Shown here: positions 40,647 to 48,920 of the stretch, one piece after another
Layout: each line of letters opens with the position of its first letter
Position numbering within the stretch: the stretch's first letter is position 1
Source of the DNA: CAVVEQ01 sp963802095
GTDB taxonomy: Bacteria; Chloroflexota; Anaerolineae; Anaerolineales; Anaerolineaceae
Direction: 5' to 3'
Assembly (NCBI GenBank): GCA_963802095.1
Contig: CAWDHI010000007.1
Span: 496,001 to 560,000 of the forward strand
DNA: 64,000 nt
The notes under the pieces: model-generated
Database searches by the model: none
Seen by the model: only the letters and a program-made list of their open reading frames with translations
Told to the model about the DNA's origin: nothing
Position numbers and translations under genes: made by a program

Positions 40647-41206
40647 TAAAACCGGAACCGCCCACATTCAAGGATGAAAATGAAAGGATCGAACTTGAGA
40701 ATTATATTCTTGGGGAACTCAAGAAACGTCGAAAATCAAATGATGAATTGACCTGGGAGCTCTGCCAGAAAGTCAATTGGAATTGGGCTACAAGCCAAAT
40801 CTTTATCGAGTCCGTAAGGGAAAAATATTCCTCCGAACTGGTCAAACACAGCTCCCGGTTCTTTCTATATTTCTACTCGGTTTTAGCACTACTGGGGCTG
40901 ATCGTGTTTTTATCAAGCCTGGATCGCGGGGAGGAGGCCTCCCGGATCAACAGCTGCCTTGAGATCACCTTATCCGCAGAACTGCAAAAAGTTTTGGGGA
41001 CCGAAAAGGTCTCGCAATGTTACGCCTTGGCGGCCACCGATTTCTTTAATAACCTGGTAAACGGTGGATATCAAAGCCTGCTGATACTTGTCGGGACAAT
41101 TGGCTTGCTGATATTTATCCTAAGCACAATCGGATTGATTGTCACCCTTGTCCGTACCCGCCGGGCTACCGGGGATCAGACCCAACGGATCAAGTATTTC
41201 AGCTGA
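40643..41206 (+). CDS. Two-helix membrane protein, unknown
   Basis: A 187-residue protein. The ATG at 40643 overlaps the peptidase stop (ATGA), which argues for this start over the longer open frame upstream. Residues 1-70 are charged and helical (ENERIELENYILGELKKRRK), resembling a small cytoplasmic regulatory domain. Two membrane helices follow (about 76-94 and 142-166) enclosing an extracytoplasmic loop with two cysteines (NSCLEITL and SQCYALAA), possibly a disulfide. Short basic tail. No family recognised. Confidence 0.7.
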   Translation: MIKPEPPTFKDENERIELENYILGELKKRRKSNDELTWELCQKVNWNWATSQIFIESVREKYSSELVKHSSRFFLYFYSVLALLGLIVFLSSLDRGEEASRINSCLEITLSAELQKVLGTEKVSQCYALAATDFFNNLVNGGYQSLLILVGTIGLLIFILSTIGLIVTLVRTRRATGDQTQRIKYFS

Positions 41207-41266
41207 ACCGGTGGGTGATAAAACACACTTGGCAGGTGAAACCAGAAACACGGTAAAATTGGGGTA

Positions 41267-42331
41267 ATGAGCGCGCAGCTTCCACTTGGTAGCGAAAAAC
41301 CGAACAAACCGTTCAATGCGAGGATCCTCGGAATCGAGACATCCTGTGATGAAACCGCGGCTTCCGTGGTGGAAAATGGACGACATGTCCTTTCCAGCAT
41401 CGTAGCCAGCCAGGCAGAGATGCACGCCAAGTTTGGCGGTGTCTACCCGGAGGTGGCGTCCCGACAGCATATCCGCACGATCCATCCCGTGATCGACCAA
41501 GCTCTGGTGCAGGCACACCTCGGGATCGGTGATATCGATGCGATCGCAGTCACCCGCGGTCCGGGTTTGGCAGGATCGCTGGTGGTGGGGGTCAACGCCG
41601 CCAAGGGAATGGCACTGGGGAGAAATCTCCCACTCATGGGTGTCAACCACCTAGAGGGGCATATCTATTCTGCCTGGGCGATCCCAGAAGGCAGCCTGGA
41701 GCCGCCCAAGACACCGAATTTCCCTCTGATGGCTCTCCTCGTCTCCGGCGGGCACACCGAACTAAATTTAATGACCGACCACCTGACCTATAAACGGCTT
41801 GGCGGAACCACAGATGACGCAGCCGGAGAAGCGTTTGACAAGGTAGCCCGCCTCCTTTCTCTGCCTTACCCGGGGGGACCATCCATTCAGAAAGTCTCCG
41901 TCATCGGAGATCCCAAAGCTTTTACTTTCCCCAGAGCGCGCCTTGAAGGCAGCTGGGATTTTTCCTTTAGCGGGATCAAGACCGCCGTACTGCGGGTTGT
42001 GCGAAAGCTGGAAGAGGAAAACCAGCCTCTGCCGATTGAAGATCTCGCGGCGAGTTTCCAGGCTGCGGTGGTGGATACACTCTTCACAAAAACGATGGAT
42101 GCGGCAAGGAAATACCAGGTGAAGGAAATTGTTGTCGCGGGAGGGGTCTCGGCAAACAAGGTATTGCGCGAAGCTTTCCTGGGACAAACCGAGTTTAAAG
42201 TGCATATCCCGCCATTATCACTTTGTACCGATAACGCGGTAATGATCGCTACTGCGGGATATTATCATTTTCTCCGCGGAGACCGCTCTCCACTTGATTT
42301 CGATGTCTTGCCAAATTGGCCACTCTCCTGA
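41267..42331 (+). CDS. tsaD: tRNA N6-adenosine threonylcarbamoyltransferase
   Basis: Transfers threonylcarbamoyl to A37 of tRNAs that read ANN codons, with TsaB and TsaE; essential in most bacteria. The 354-residue protein has the ASKHA start ILGIETSCDETAASVV, FGGVYPEVASRQHI, the metal-binding NHLEGHIYSAW (His pair at about 127 and 131), LLVSGGHTEL, and GGVSANKVLREAF near the C-terminus. A 15-residue N-terminal extension is not in most homologs. It lies 60 bases after the two-helix membrane protein and 39 bases before the sigma factor. Confidence 0.96.
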   Translation: MSAQLPLGSEKPNKPFNARILGIETSCDETAASVVENGRHVLSSIVASQAEMHAKFGGVYPEVASRQHIRTIHPVIDQALVQAHLGIGDIDAIAVTRGPGLAGSLVVGVNAAKGMALGRNLPLMGVNHLEGHIYSAWAIPEGSLEPPKTPNFPLMALLVSGGHTELNLMTDHLTYKRLGGTTDDAAGEAFDKVARLLSLPYPGGPSIQKVSVIGDPKAFTFPRARLEGSWDFSFSGIKTAVLRVVRKLEEENQPLPIEDLAASFQAAVVDTLFTKTMDAARKYQVKEIVVAGGVSANKVLREAFLGQTEFKVHIPPLSLCTDNAVMIATAGYYHFLRGDRSPLDFDVLPNWPLS

Positions 42332-42370
42332 TGGCACTAAACTGTAACCATTTCCGGATAAGATCATCCA

Positions 42371-42976
42371 ATGAATGAAATAAACATCAAGGCTGAGAAG
42401 CTCTCTCTGGATGCTTTACGGATCGGGGATAGGGCAGAAATTGCAGTCATGGTGGAGATATTTATGGACCCGGTGTACAGGTTGGCATTGCGAATGACCG
42501 GGAGCGAACAGGATGCGGAGGATATCACCCAGGAAACCTTCATCAAGGTGATCAAATCCCTCCCGGATTTTGAAGGTAGATCGCAGCTGGCCACATGGAT
42601 CTACCGGATCGCCATGAATGAATCGTTGATGAACCTGCGGCGAAGAAAACCTGCCGATAGCACCGTGGAGATCGATGCCAGAACAGACGAGGAGGATGGC
42701 GCAGAGATCGAGATCACCGATTGGGCTGCACAACCCGAGGCAGAACTCCTGGATTCGGAAGGGAAGCAGCAGTTGGATCTCGCCATTGCCAGGCTGCCGG
42801 AAAGCATGCGAAGTGTATTTACGTTACGAGATTTGCAGGGGCTTTCCATTGAAGAAACTGCTTCGGTTCTTGGGATCAGTATCCCAAATGTGAAAACCAG
42901 GCTGCTCCGGGCTCGCTTAAAATTACGACAGGATCTAAGCCTTTACCACCGCGAACGGCTGGATAGGAGTGATTGA
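42371..42976 (+). CDS. ECF sigma factor (SigW/RpoE type)
   Basis: A 201-residue sigma-70 factor with regions 2 and 4 only. Region 2: RLALRMTGSEQDAEDITQET plus FIKVIKSL and the DNA-melting segment FEGRSQLATWIYRIAMNES. An acidic linker (DARTDEEDGAEIEITDW) joins region 4: LPESMRSVFTLRDLQGLSIE then ETASVLGISIPNVKTRLLRA, a helix-turn-helix for the -35 box. The anti-sigma gene starts one base after its stop, so the pair is coupled. The operon goes on to a dithiol/selenol oxidoreductase and OsmC, so it probably responds to oxidative or electrophile stress. Confidence 0.93.
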   Translation: MNEINIKAEKLSLDALRIGDRAEIAVMVEIFMDPVYRLALRMTGSEQDAEDITQETFIKVIKSLPDFEGRSQLATWIYRIAMNESLMNLRRRKPADSTVEIDARTDEEDGAEIEITDWAAQPEAELLDSEGKQQLDLAIARLPESMRSVFTLRDLQGLSIEETASVLGISIPNVKTRLLRARLKLRQDLSLYHRERLDRSD

Positions 42977-42977
42977 T

Positions 42978-43241
42978 ATGAGTCAAACAACAGAATGCCA
43001 GAAATTACTTGGAGAGCTTTCCAATCTGATCGATGGAACACTCAGCCCGGAACTCTGTTCCGAACTGGAGGCACACCTGAAGGAGTGCACGAACTGCAGG
43101 ATCGTTGTGAACACCACCCGGAAAACCATCGACCTTTACCATGTGGAAGAATCCAAAATGGGGATGCCGGAACCTGCGCGGGAAAAACTATGGAAGCGGT
43201 TGGAACTCGGGGATTTCACGTCCGAAGGAAAGTCTCTGTAA
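42978..43241 (+). CDS. Zinc-finger anti-sigma factor (zf-HC2)
   Basis: An 87-residue soluble protein. The ATG at 42978 lies 8 bases after AGGAG; an in-frame GTG three codons upstream is less likely. The ZAS motif is clear: CQKLLGELSNLIDGTLSP followed by HLKECTNC, i.e. the His-x3-Cys-x2-Cys that binds zinc. There is no membrane helix, unlike many anti-sigma factors, so this is a cytoplasmic, probably RsrA-like redox sensor in which oxidation of the zinc thiols releases the sigma factor. That mechanism is an inference from the motif and the redox genes downstream. Confidence 0.88.
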   Translation: MSQTTECQKLLGELSNLIDGTLSPELCSELEAHLKECTNCRIVVNTTRKTIDLYHVEESKMGMPEPAREKLWKRLELGDFTSEGKSL

Positions 43242-43296
43242 CTTTTTCCAAAACCGGCCATCATAAAAATGATTAACTAAAAACAAGGATAATTTT

Positions 43297-43959
43297 ATGG
43301 GCAGCTTTCTCGATGATAACATTTCCACCCAGATCAAAGAGGTTTTTTCCAACCTGGTAAACCCGGTCCACATCCTGGTCTTCACTTCGAAAGAGAATTG
43401 CGAATACTGCGAGGATACCCGTTTATTACTGGAGGAGGTCTGCGGTCTATCCGATAAACTTCATTACCAATCTGTGGATATTGATGCCGACACGAAATCG
43501 GCGCAACAATACCATATCGATCGCACACCTACCGTAGCTGTCATGGGGGTGGTGGATGACAAACAATCGGATCACGGCATCCGTTTTTCAGGCATTCCCG
43601 CGGGCCATGAGTTCTCCGCCTTGATTCACAGCATCATTTCTGTCTCCCGCCAGGAGACCGGCATAAGTTCGCAAACACAAGCTTTTCTGGATTCGCTGAA
43701 ATCGCCAGTTCACCTCGAAATCTTCACCACCCCTACCTGACCATACTGCCCGCAAGCCGTGGTGCTTGCTCATCGCTTTGCTCTTGCCAGCCAAATGGTC
43801 ACATCGGATGCCATCGAAGCCACCGAATTCCCGGAACTGGCGGATAAGTACCGTGTTTCGGGAGTGCCGCACACAGTAATTAACCTTGGCGCAGGCAACC
43901 TTATAGGAGCTGCCCCGGAGGAAATGCTGGTTGCAGAGATTCAAAAAACCTTAAAATAA
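43297..43959 (+). CDS. Selenocysteine-containing two-domain disulfide oxidoreductase (PDO/glutaredoxin-like), TGA read through
   Basis: A 220-residue protein with two thioredoxin folds, like the PDO/glutaredoxin-like family. Domain 1 has CEYC at residues 35-38 and the cis-Pro in RTPTVAV. Domain 2 has EIFTTPT, then TGA (43738-43740, codon 148), then PYCPQAVVLAHRFA; homologs have CPYC here, so the stop replaces the first active-site Cys and gives UPYC. The frame continues cleanly to TAA 43957-43959 with the second cis-Pro in SGVPHTVIN. A hairpin starts 11 bases after the TGA, and selA is about 4 kb upstream. Third gene of the sigma/anti-sigma operon, 55 bases after the anti-sigma gene. The alternative is a simple nonsense mutation or TGC-to-TGA error. 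Confidence 0.85.
43738..43769 (+). promoter_or_regulatory. Putative bacterial SECIS element with UGA codon
   Basis: After TGA (43738-43740) and 11 bases comes a perfect 6-bp stem, GCAAGC (43752-43757) with GCTTGC (43764-43769), around the loop CGTGGT. The loop begins 17 bases after the UGA and contains G-U, both as expected for SelB-dependent bSECIS hairpins. The element lies inside the coding sequence, as in bacterial selenoprotein genes. Confidence 0.68.
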
Positions 43960-43983
43960 TCGAGTACGGGAGGAGAGTAATTG

Positions 43984-44400
43984 ATGGATGCAAAAGTTAC
44001 CTGGAAAAGCGGCCTTGCGTTTGACGGTTCCTCGGATAGTGGTTTTATCGTACCCCTGGATGGATTCGCGGCTGTCGGTGGCGAAGGCAAAGGATTTCGC
44101 CCGCTTGAATTAATGGCGGTAAGCCTTGGAGGTTGCACTGCCATGGATGTGATCTCAATCCTCCAGAAAATGAAACAGGATGTGACACAGTTCGAAGTGA
44201 AAGTACACGCTGACCGGGCGGAAGAACACCCCAAGGTTTTTACCAATATTGCACTGGAATACATTGTGACCGGAAAGAATATCGACCGCGTGGCCGTAGA
44301 GAAGGCGGTGAACCTTTCTGAAACCCGTTATTGCTCCGCCCAGGCTATGCTTCGCAAGGCGGTTTCTATCGAAAGCAGGATAATCATCCAAGAAAGTTAA
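43984..44400 (+). CDS. OsmC/Ohr-family peroxidase
   Basis: A 138-residue thiol peroxidase of the OsmC type. ATG 43984 follows GGGAGGAG by 8 bases (TTG 43981 is possible). The two catalytic cysteines are in SLGGCTAMDVISIL and ETRYCSAQAML. OsmC proteins reduce organic hydroperoxides or bind persulfides; reducing power may come from the selenoprotein encoded 24 bases upstream, which is an inference from the arrangement. Last gene of the operon, followed by a terminator that lies inside the opposing MFS gene. Confidence 0.9.
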   Translation: MDAKVTWKSGLAFDGSSDSGFIVPLDGFAAVGGEGKGFRPLELMAVSLGGCTAMDVISILQKMKQDVTQFEVKVHADRAEEHPKVFTNIALEYIVTGKNIDRVAVEKAVNLSETRYCSAQAMLRKAVSIESRIIIQES

Positions 44401-44412
44401 AAGTAAGGAATT

Positions 44413-45798
44413 TCAGGATCCTGCCGTGATCGCTTCCCTGGCAGGATCTTTTTTTATCATTTCATCGAAGTCAGGCAGAAGGGTCTCCACCCTGTAAACC
44501 CGGTCGATGAAGAACCCGGAAATGCCAACCAATCCTGTGATTAAACCAGCAAGGGCGATCATCAACGCGATCCCGGATCCGGCTGTATCCCCAAAATAGG
44601 GACCAAAAACCGTGGAAAGAGTTGATGTTGTTTGCATGGCGGGTTCAAAAACACGATCCGCCAGCGGGCCAGCAAGCAAAATACCTACAGGACCGGTCAC
44701 CTGGGCGATGATCCGACGAACGGAGAATACCTTGCCCTGGATATCCGGAGGAACCTTGGATTGCCAGATTGCCTGGTTGGAGCTGTTGATGATGGGTCCA
44801 AAAAATGCCCCGAAGAAGGATCCAATCAACCAATACGGCAGGGTTTTCCCTGCCCCAATGATGAAATACCCCAAAAAGCCGCATAATGCCCAGCCAGCCA
44901 ATACGCCAATGATCTTCTTCCTGGGTCCACCCCAGGCGGTGATAACACTGCTGCCGATGATCCCGCCGAGCGCTCCAGCTGATTCTACCAACCCAAAGGT
45001 AGCTGCGTTGTTATTGGTTTTTGAAAGGATTAGAGGAGCGATGAGGATAGTCGCCCAGCTGGCCATCAGGTTGCCTGCCGCGAAGATCAATTGCAACAGG
45101 AGTAGGCTGGTTTTTTTATATATATATTTAAAACCAAAAAGGGCTTCCTGCCAGAGGCTTGTTGGGGCTTGCTCGCCCTCCATGGAAACGGGCGTGGGGG
45201 GAATATAAATGAAGAGAAGCGTGGAAACAGCAAATACGAAGGTAATGATATCGATCAAGAGGATACCCTGCAACCCAATGGGAGCGATAAGGGCACCAGC
45301 CAGGACCGGCGCGAAAATACCCGAACCCCACTCTGCCATCGACATCATACCGCTGGCGCGTGCGAACTGATTCTTTGGGATCATTACGGAAATCGCGGCG
45401 GAATATGCCGGCCATTGAAAGGCTTGGAACACACCCGAGATTGCCCCCGCTACACATAATTGCCAGATCTCCAGTCTTCCGTTTAGATAAATGATCAGGA
45501 TGCCCACGGTGGTCAACCCGGAAACCAGGTCAGAAAGCATCATCACCAGCTTGCGGTTCAAGCGGTCCACCAGTGCACCAGCGAAGGGACCGAAGATCAA
45601 TCCTGGGACCCAGGTACAAACCCCAACAATCGCAAGTACGGTGGCAGAGTTATATTCCTGCCAAACCCAGATGGTTATAGCGAAACCGCTCATGGCGCTG
45701 CCCATCAGCGAAACTACCTGGCCGAACCAGATCAATACAAACGCAGCCATTCCGGCAGGGCGTTTTGCCGGGTTGGAATTATTTTTGGATTCGGTCAT
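44413..45798 (-). CDS. MFS transporter (MFS_3/macrolide-exporter type)
   Basis: A 461-residue transporter with 12 predicted helices. The MFS signature between helices 2 and 3 is visible as FGPFAGALVDRLNRKLVMML. Helix 5-6 region: FARASGMMSMAEWGSGIFAP. The C-terminal half has IIGSSVITAWGGPRKK and IQGKVFSVRRIIAQVTGPVG, typical of the MFS_3/EntS/MefA group of drug or siderophore exporters. Substrate unknown. Its ATG overlaps the stop of the LysM-M23 gene upstream by 4 bases, so it closes the HIT-LysM operon; its last 40 bases also carry the terminator of the opposing OsmC operon. Confidence 0.9.
   Translation of the reverse strand: MTESKNNSNPAKRPAGMAAFVLIWFGQVVSLMGSAMSGFAITIWVWQEYNSATVLAIVGVCTWVPGLIFGPFAGALVDRLNRKLVMMLSDLVSGLTTVGILIIYLNGRLEIWQLCVAGAISGVFQAFQWPAYSAAISVMIPKNQFARASGMMSMAEWGSGIFAPVLAGALIAPIGLQGILLIDIITFVFAVSTLLFIYIPPTPVSMEGEQAPTSLWQEALFGFKYIYKKTSLLLLQLIFAAGNLMASWATILIAPLILSKTNNNAATFGLVESAGALGGIIGSSVITAWGGPRKKIIGVLAGWALCGFLGYFIIGAGKTLPYWLIGSFFGAFFGPIINSSNQAIWQSKVPPDIQGKVFSVRRIIAQVTGPVGILLAGPLADRVFEPAMQTTSTLSTVFGPYFGDTAGSGIALMIALAGLITGLVGISGFFIDRVYRVETLLPDFDEMIKKDPAREAITAGS
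44417..44455 (+). terminator. Terminator of the sigma-PDO-OsmC operon, inside opposing coding sequence
   Basis: A 9-bp stem (44417-44425 with 44440-44448) followed by seven T residues. On the other strand the same bases encode the last residues of the MFS transporter (KKDPAREAITAGS). Confidence 0.85.
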
Positions 45799-47276
45799 CT
45801 AACACCTGCGGTAATCCGGGATTCTGTATTGGAGCAAACGCAGGCGGTGACCACCTTCTCCTGCTTTTGAAGCGAACCTTCATATGGCACATCGCTAGCC
45901 TGGGCAATCCAGCCTTCCAGGTCGAAGGGCAGAGCTCCGCCCGCGGGTATCCACTCGCCGTTGTATTTGCGCGCGATGTGCACGTGGGAACCGGTGGCAT
46001 CGCCGCCTTCACAGGAAGGCCTACCCACCGGGTCACCGGTATTTAGCCTGGCACCTGCGAATTGTTGATCAGAGCTGGCAAGATGCAGGTAGAAGATATT
46101 CCATCCGGTACGTTCATCACCATCCCCATCCAGGTCCAGAACGACGATCGCTGGTTCGGACCGGGCAACCACCCCATCCGCCACTGCGGTGGACCATTCC
46201 GCGGATTCCTGGCAGCCCTTCAAAACATTGGGCGGAGCAAAATCCAGCGCGGAAAGTGGTTCCCCGGTTCCCCAACCGGTATGCGGTCCGCCAGTAAAGG
46301 TCCAGGAAGAGCCCTCAGAGAAGGGCAACCGAAGGGGAGGTTGTTCAAGGCTGCCTGGAATCGCTGCAGAGAAAGCTTCCCAGGGGTCACCGAAAAGTGA
46401 TGTGTAAGTTTTCTGGAGACCTTCACCACTGATGGCACGCAGGTATCCATCATGATCGAGAACCTGTGAAAGATAAAATTGCAGCCCCACTGTAGCTGCG
46501 TTTTGCCAGGGGTCGGGTACTTCCAGGGTGCCATCCAACCGGGTGAATTGGCGCAGATTGCCTGTCCGCCAGCCATAGTAGCCATTATTGAGCGTGTTGG
46601 CTGCCCAGACGAACTGATTGTTCAAACCTTTATGATACATATCCTCATACCCGAGAGGGTAGTTGCCGTCTGGTGGCCCGTTTGGGTCGCTGAGAGCACC
46701 AGCCTGGAATTCAAGGATTGCCAACAACAGCCGGGGGCTGATGCTGAATTTGGTGGCGATATTATCGACGAATTCAGCACCGGTGCGCCACCGACCCCCG
46801 GCATATTCCCGGTGATTCTTTAACCATCCAGGATGCTGATTGATGAATTCCCGGGTGTCAAACCCGACATCCGAGGGACCATTGACGAAAAGGTTATCCG
46901 GAAGGATCTGGAAGGGACTGCCCCATAAAGACTGGTAATAGATAGGGATCTGCATGGGTAGCCCGTTAGGCAATGTGGTCACTCTTTTTGGCAGAACCGG
47001 GTTCGCTTCGCGAATCTCCCCTTCAGTTGTATTGAAATGGGCAGCCAACGCTGGAAGGGTATCTCCGGGCTGGGCGGTGTAATCCACCAACTCGCCGGGT
47101 TCATAGAGGGGGCGGGTGGGCATGGGCGTGGGAAGCCAGGCTGCAGGGGTAGGTGTGCCGGGGGTAAGCTCCAGGAGAAGCGTGCCCCCTTTTTGCGGCT
47201 GGCAAGCGGATATGACCCCTGCGAGGAGTGTCAGTAGGAAAACAATCCTTGGGATCGACGCGCGGAAAATGATCAT
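45795..47276 (-). CDS. LysM/M23 lipoprotein, copy 3
   Basis: A 493-residue lipoprotein; lipobox GVISAC (Cys at about 25). After a Pro/Thr linker comes a LysM domain (DYTAQPGDTLPALAAHFNTT, about 65-110), which binds peptidoglycan. A helical domain (about 175-300) starts SPRLLLAILEFQAGALSDP and resembles lytic transglycosylases, but the position of the catalytic Glu is Gln. The C-terminal M23 peptidase-like domain (about 330-470) keeps its zinc ligands: His in FTGGPHTGWG, Asp in ALDFAPP and His in GSHVHIARKYNG. DLDGDGDERTGW is an inserted acidic loop. Third of three tandem paralogs and next to the MFS gene. Confidence 0.88.
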   Translation of the reverse strand: MIIFRASIPRIVFLLTLLAGVISACQPQKGGTLLLELTPGTPTPAAWLPTPMPTRPLYEPGELVDYTAQPGDTLPALAAHFNTTEGEIREANPVLPKRVTTLPNGLPMQIPIYYQSLWGSPFQILPDNLFVNGPSDVGFDTREFINQHPGWLKNHREYAGGRWRTGAEFVDNIATKFSISPRLLLAILEFQAGALSDPNGPPDGNYPLGYEDMYHKGLNNQFVWAANTLNNGYYGWRTGNLRQFTRLDGTLEVPDPWQNAATVGLQFYLSQVLDHDGYLRAISGEGLQKTYTSLFGDPWEAFSAAIPGSLEQPPLRLPFSEGSSWTFTGGPHTGWGTGEPLSALDFAPPNVLKGCQESAEWSTAVADGVVARSEPAIVVLDLDGDGDERTGWNIFYLHLASSDQQFAGARLNTGDPVGRPSCEGGDATGSHVHIARKYNGEWIPAGGALPFDLEGWIAQASDVPYEGSLQKQEKVVTACVCSNTESRITAGVR

Positions 47277-47285
47277 GGAATAATT

Positions 47286-48920
47286 TTAAGGGATATCCTC
47301 GTCGTGATGGATGAGGGAATCATGAGAACCATTCGGCTGCGCTATTGACACAAGTCCGTCGCGGGTCATCGTACCTTCATAAATCCTGGAACCGGCGTGA
47401 GCGATCCAGCCGCTGAGATCGAAGGGCAACGGCCCATCGGCCAAGATCCACTCACCGTTGTACTTGCGGGCAATGTGCACATGGGTGCCTGTGACGATCC
47501 CGCCCTCGCAGGATGGGTGTCCGAGACGATCACCGGTATTTATAAACGATCCTTTCGGAATGCGGTCACGGGAGGATACATGCAGGTAGAGCATGCTCCA
47601 ACCGGTCTGCTCCCGCCCATCCCCATCCATATCCACAACCACCTGGCCGCCTTCAGAGCGTACCACCTGGCCGGGTGCAGTAGCGGTGACCCAATCCTCC
47701 GAGGTTGCGCATCCGGATATGCTTGCAGGAGGGGCAAAATCGAGCGCTGCCCGGGCGCCATCCGGTCCCCAGGCGGAGTGCGGCCCTCCGGTGAAGCTCC
47801 AGGTACGGCCTGGCAGGAAGGGCAGCTCGAGCTCAGGCTGAACCAGGTTGGGGGGATAAAGCGGTTCCACCGTCTGCGCCCTTGCCCACGGATCGCCGAA
47901 CATGCGTTTATATAATTCCGGCATGCTCTTTTCGCCGTAGAGCGATTCCACCCAGCGGCTGCGATCATTGTTGATGCGGGAAAACAGGTATTGAAGAGCG
48001 ACCGTACCCGCGTTCAATTCAGGGGATATTCGAACCCGTTCGCCTTCCTGCAAAGCGACTTCATTAAGAAAACCACCCCGCCAATCGTAATAACCTACCG
48101 AAAGCTGCGAGACTGCCCAGGAGAGCTGCTGGTAGAGCCCCTTCTTGTTGAAATCCACATACCCCATCGGGTAATCGATCTTGGATAGGCTATCCGGCGT
48201 GCCATAAACCCAGCGGCTCTTGTATTCAAGGATGGCCAGCAACAAGCGCGGGTTGATGGAGTTCTCGATGGCGACCCGGTCGATGATCTGTGCACCGGTT
48301 TGCCAGCCAGATACCAGGTATTCGCGGTAGCTGGAAAGATAGCCACCGGCATTCTCCACGAATCCCCTGGTATCGAAATCCAGCGCGGATGGGGAAAAAA
48401 CCACCTCGCTATCCGGCATGGCGATGCCATCCGGTCCTGTATCTGAAAGTATGCTGGGGATCACCAGCAGGGTCCCAGGCTGCAGCAGCTCCGTGGGGGA
48501 GAATGCCTGGGGGGAGGTGATAAAGCCTGGATCCACCCCGAAACGGAATGCGATGGACGGGAGCGTATCCCCGGATTGCGAGTAATAGACGATGGGTGGA
48601 ACCGGGGTGGGAGTGCCCGGGTTGGACTCTTCCGTGGGGAGTAGAGCGGGTTGTGTCATAGTGGCCGGGAGCGGAGTGGCTGTTACGGTTGGCGGCGGCT
48701 GGGTACGCGTGGGGAGCGGGCGGGTTGGGGCTGCGGTGATGGTTTGGGTTGGTTCAAGGGTGGCTGTTGCCCGCAGCGGGTCAGCCTCGATGGTGGCAGT
48801 GAGATCCGCCGCGCTGTAGTAGCTGCGCGAACAGGCCAGCTGGCTGAGAAAAATCACCAGCAGGGGAATAGACAATGCCAGCAGATCAGCGCTGGATCTG
48901 GTTTTCCGGTAATCGCGCAT
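47286..48920 (-). CDS. LysM/M23 lipoprotein, copy 2
   Basis: A 544-residue paralog of its neighbours. Lipobox SQLAC (Cys at about 30), then the longest Pro/Thr linker of the three (to about 105). LysM: YSQSGDTLPSIAFRFGVDPG. Helical domain: SINPRLLLAILEYKSRWVYG, with Lys at the expected transglycosylase Glu position, and YPMGYVDFNKKGLYQQLSWA. M23 domain: FTGGPHSAWGPDG, AALDFAPP, LYLHVSSRDR and GTHVHIARKYNGEW. Its start overlaps the end of copy 1 by 35 bases, so start alternatives further in are possible. Confidence 0.88.
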   Translation of the reverse strand: MRDYRKTRSSADLLALSIPLLVIFLSQLACSRSYYSAADLTATIEADPLRATATLEPTQTITAAPTRPLPTRTQPPPTVTATPLPATMTQPALLPTEESNPGTPTPVPPIVYYSQSGDTLPSIAFRFGVDPGFITSPQAFSPTELLQPGTLLVIPSILSDTGPDGIAMPDSEVVFSPSALDFDTRGFVENAGGYLSSYREYLVSGWQTGAQIIDRVAIENSINPRLLLAILEYKSRWVYGTPDSLSKIDYPMGYVDFNKKGLYQQLSWAVSQLSVGYYDWRGGFLNEVALQEGERVRISPELNAGTVALQYLFSRINNDRSRWVESLYGEKSMPELYKRMFGDPWARAQTVEPLYPPNLVQPELELPFLPGRTWSFTGGPHSAWGPDGARAALDFAPPASISGCATSEDWVTATAPGQVVRSEGGQVVVDMDGDGREQTGWSMLYLHVSSRDRIPKGSFINTGDRLGHPSCEGGIVTGTHVHIARKYNGEWILADGPLPFDLSGWIAHAGSRIYEGTMTRDGLVSIAQPNGSHDSLIHHDEDIP

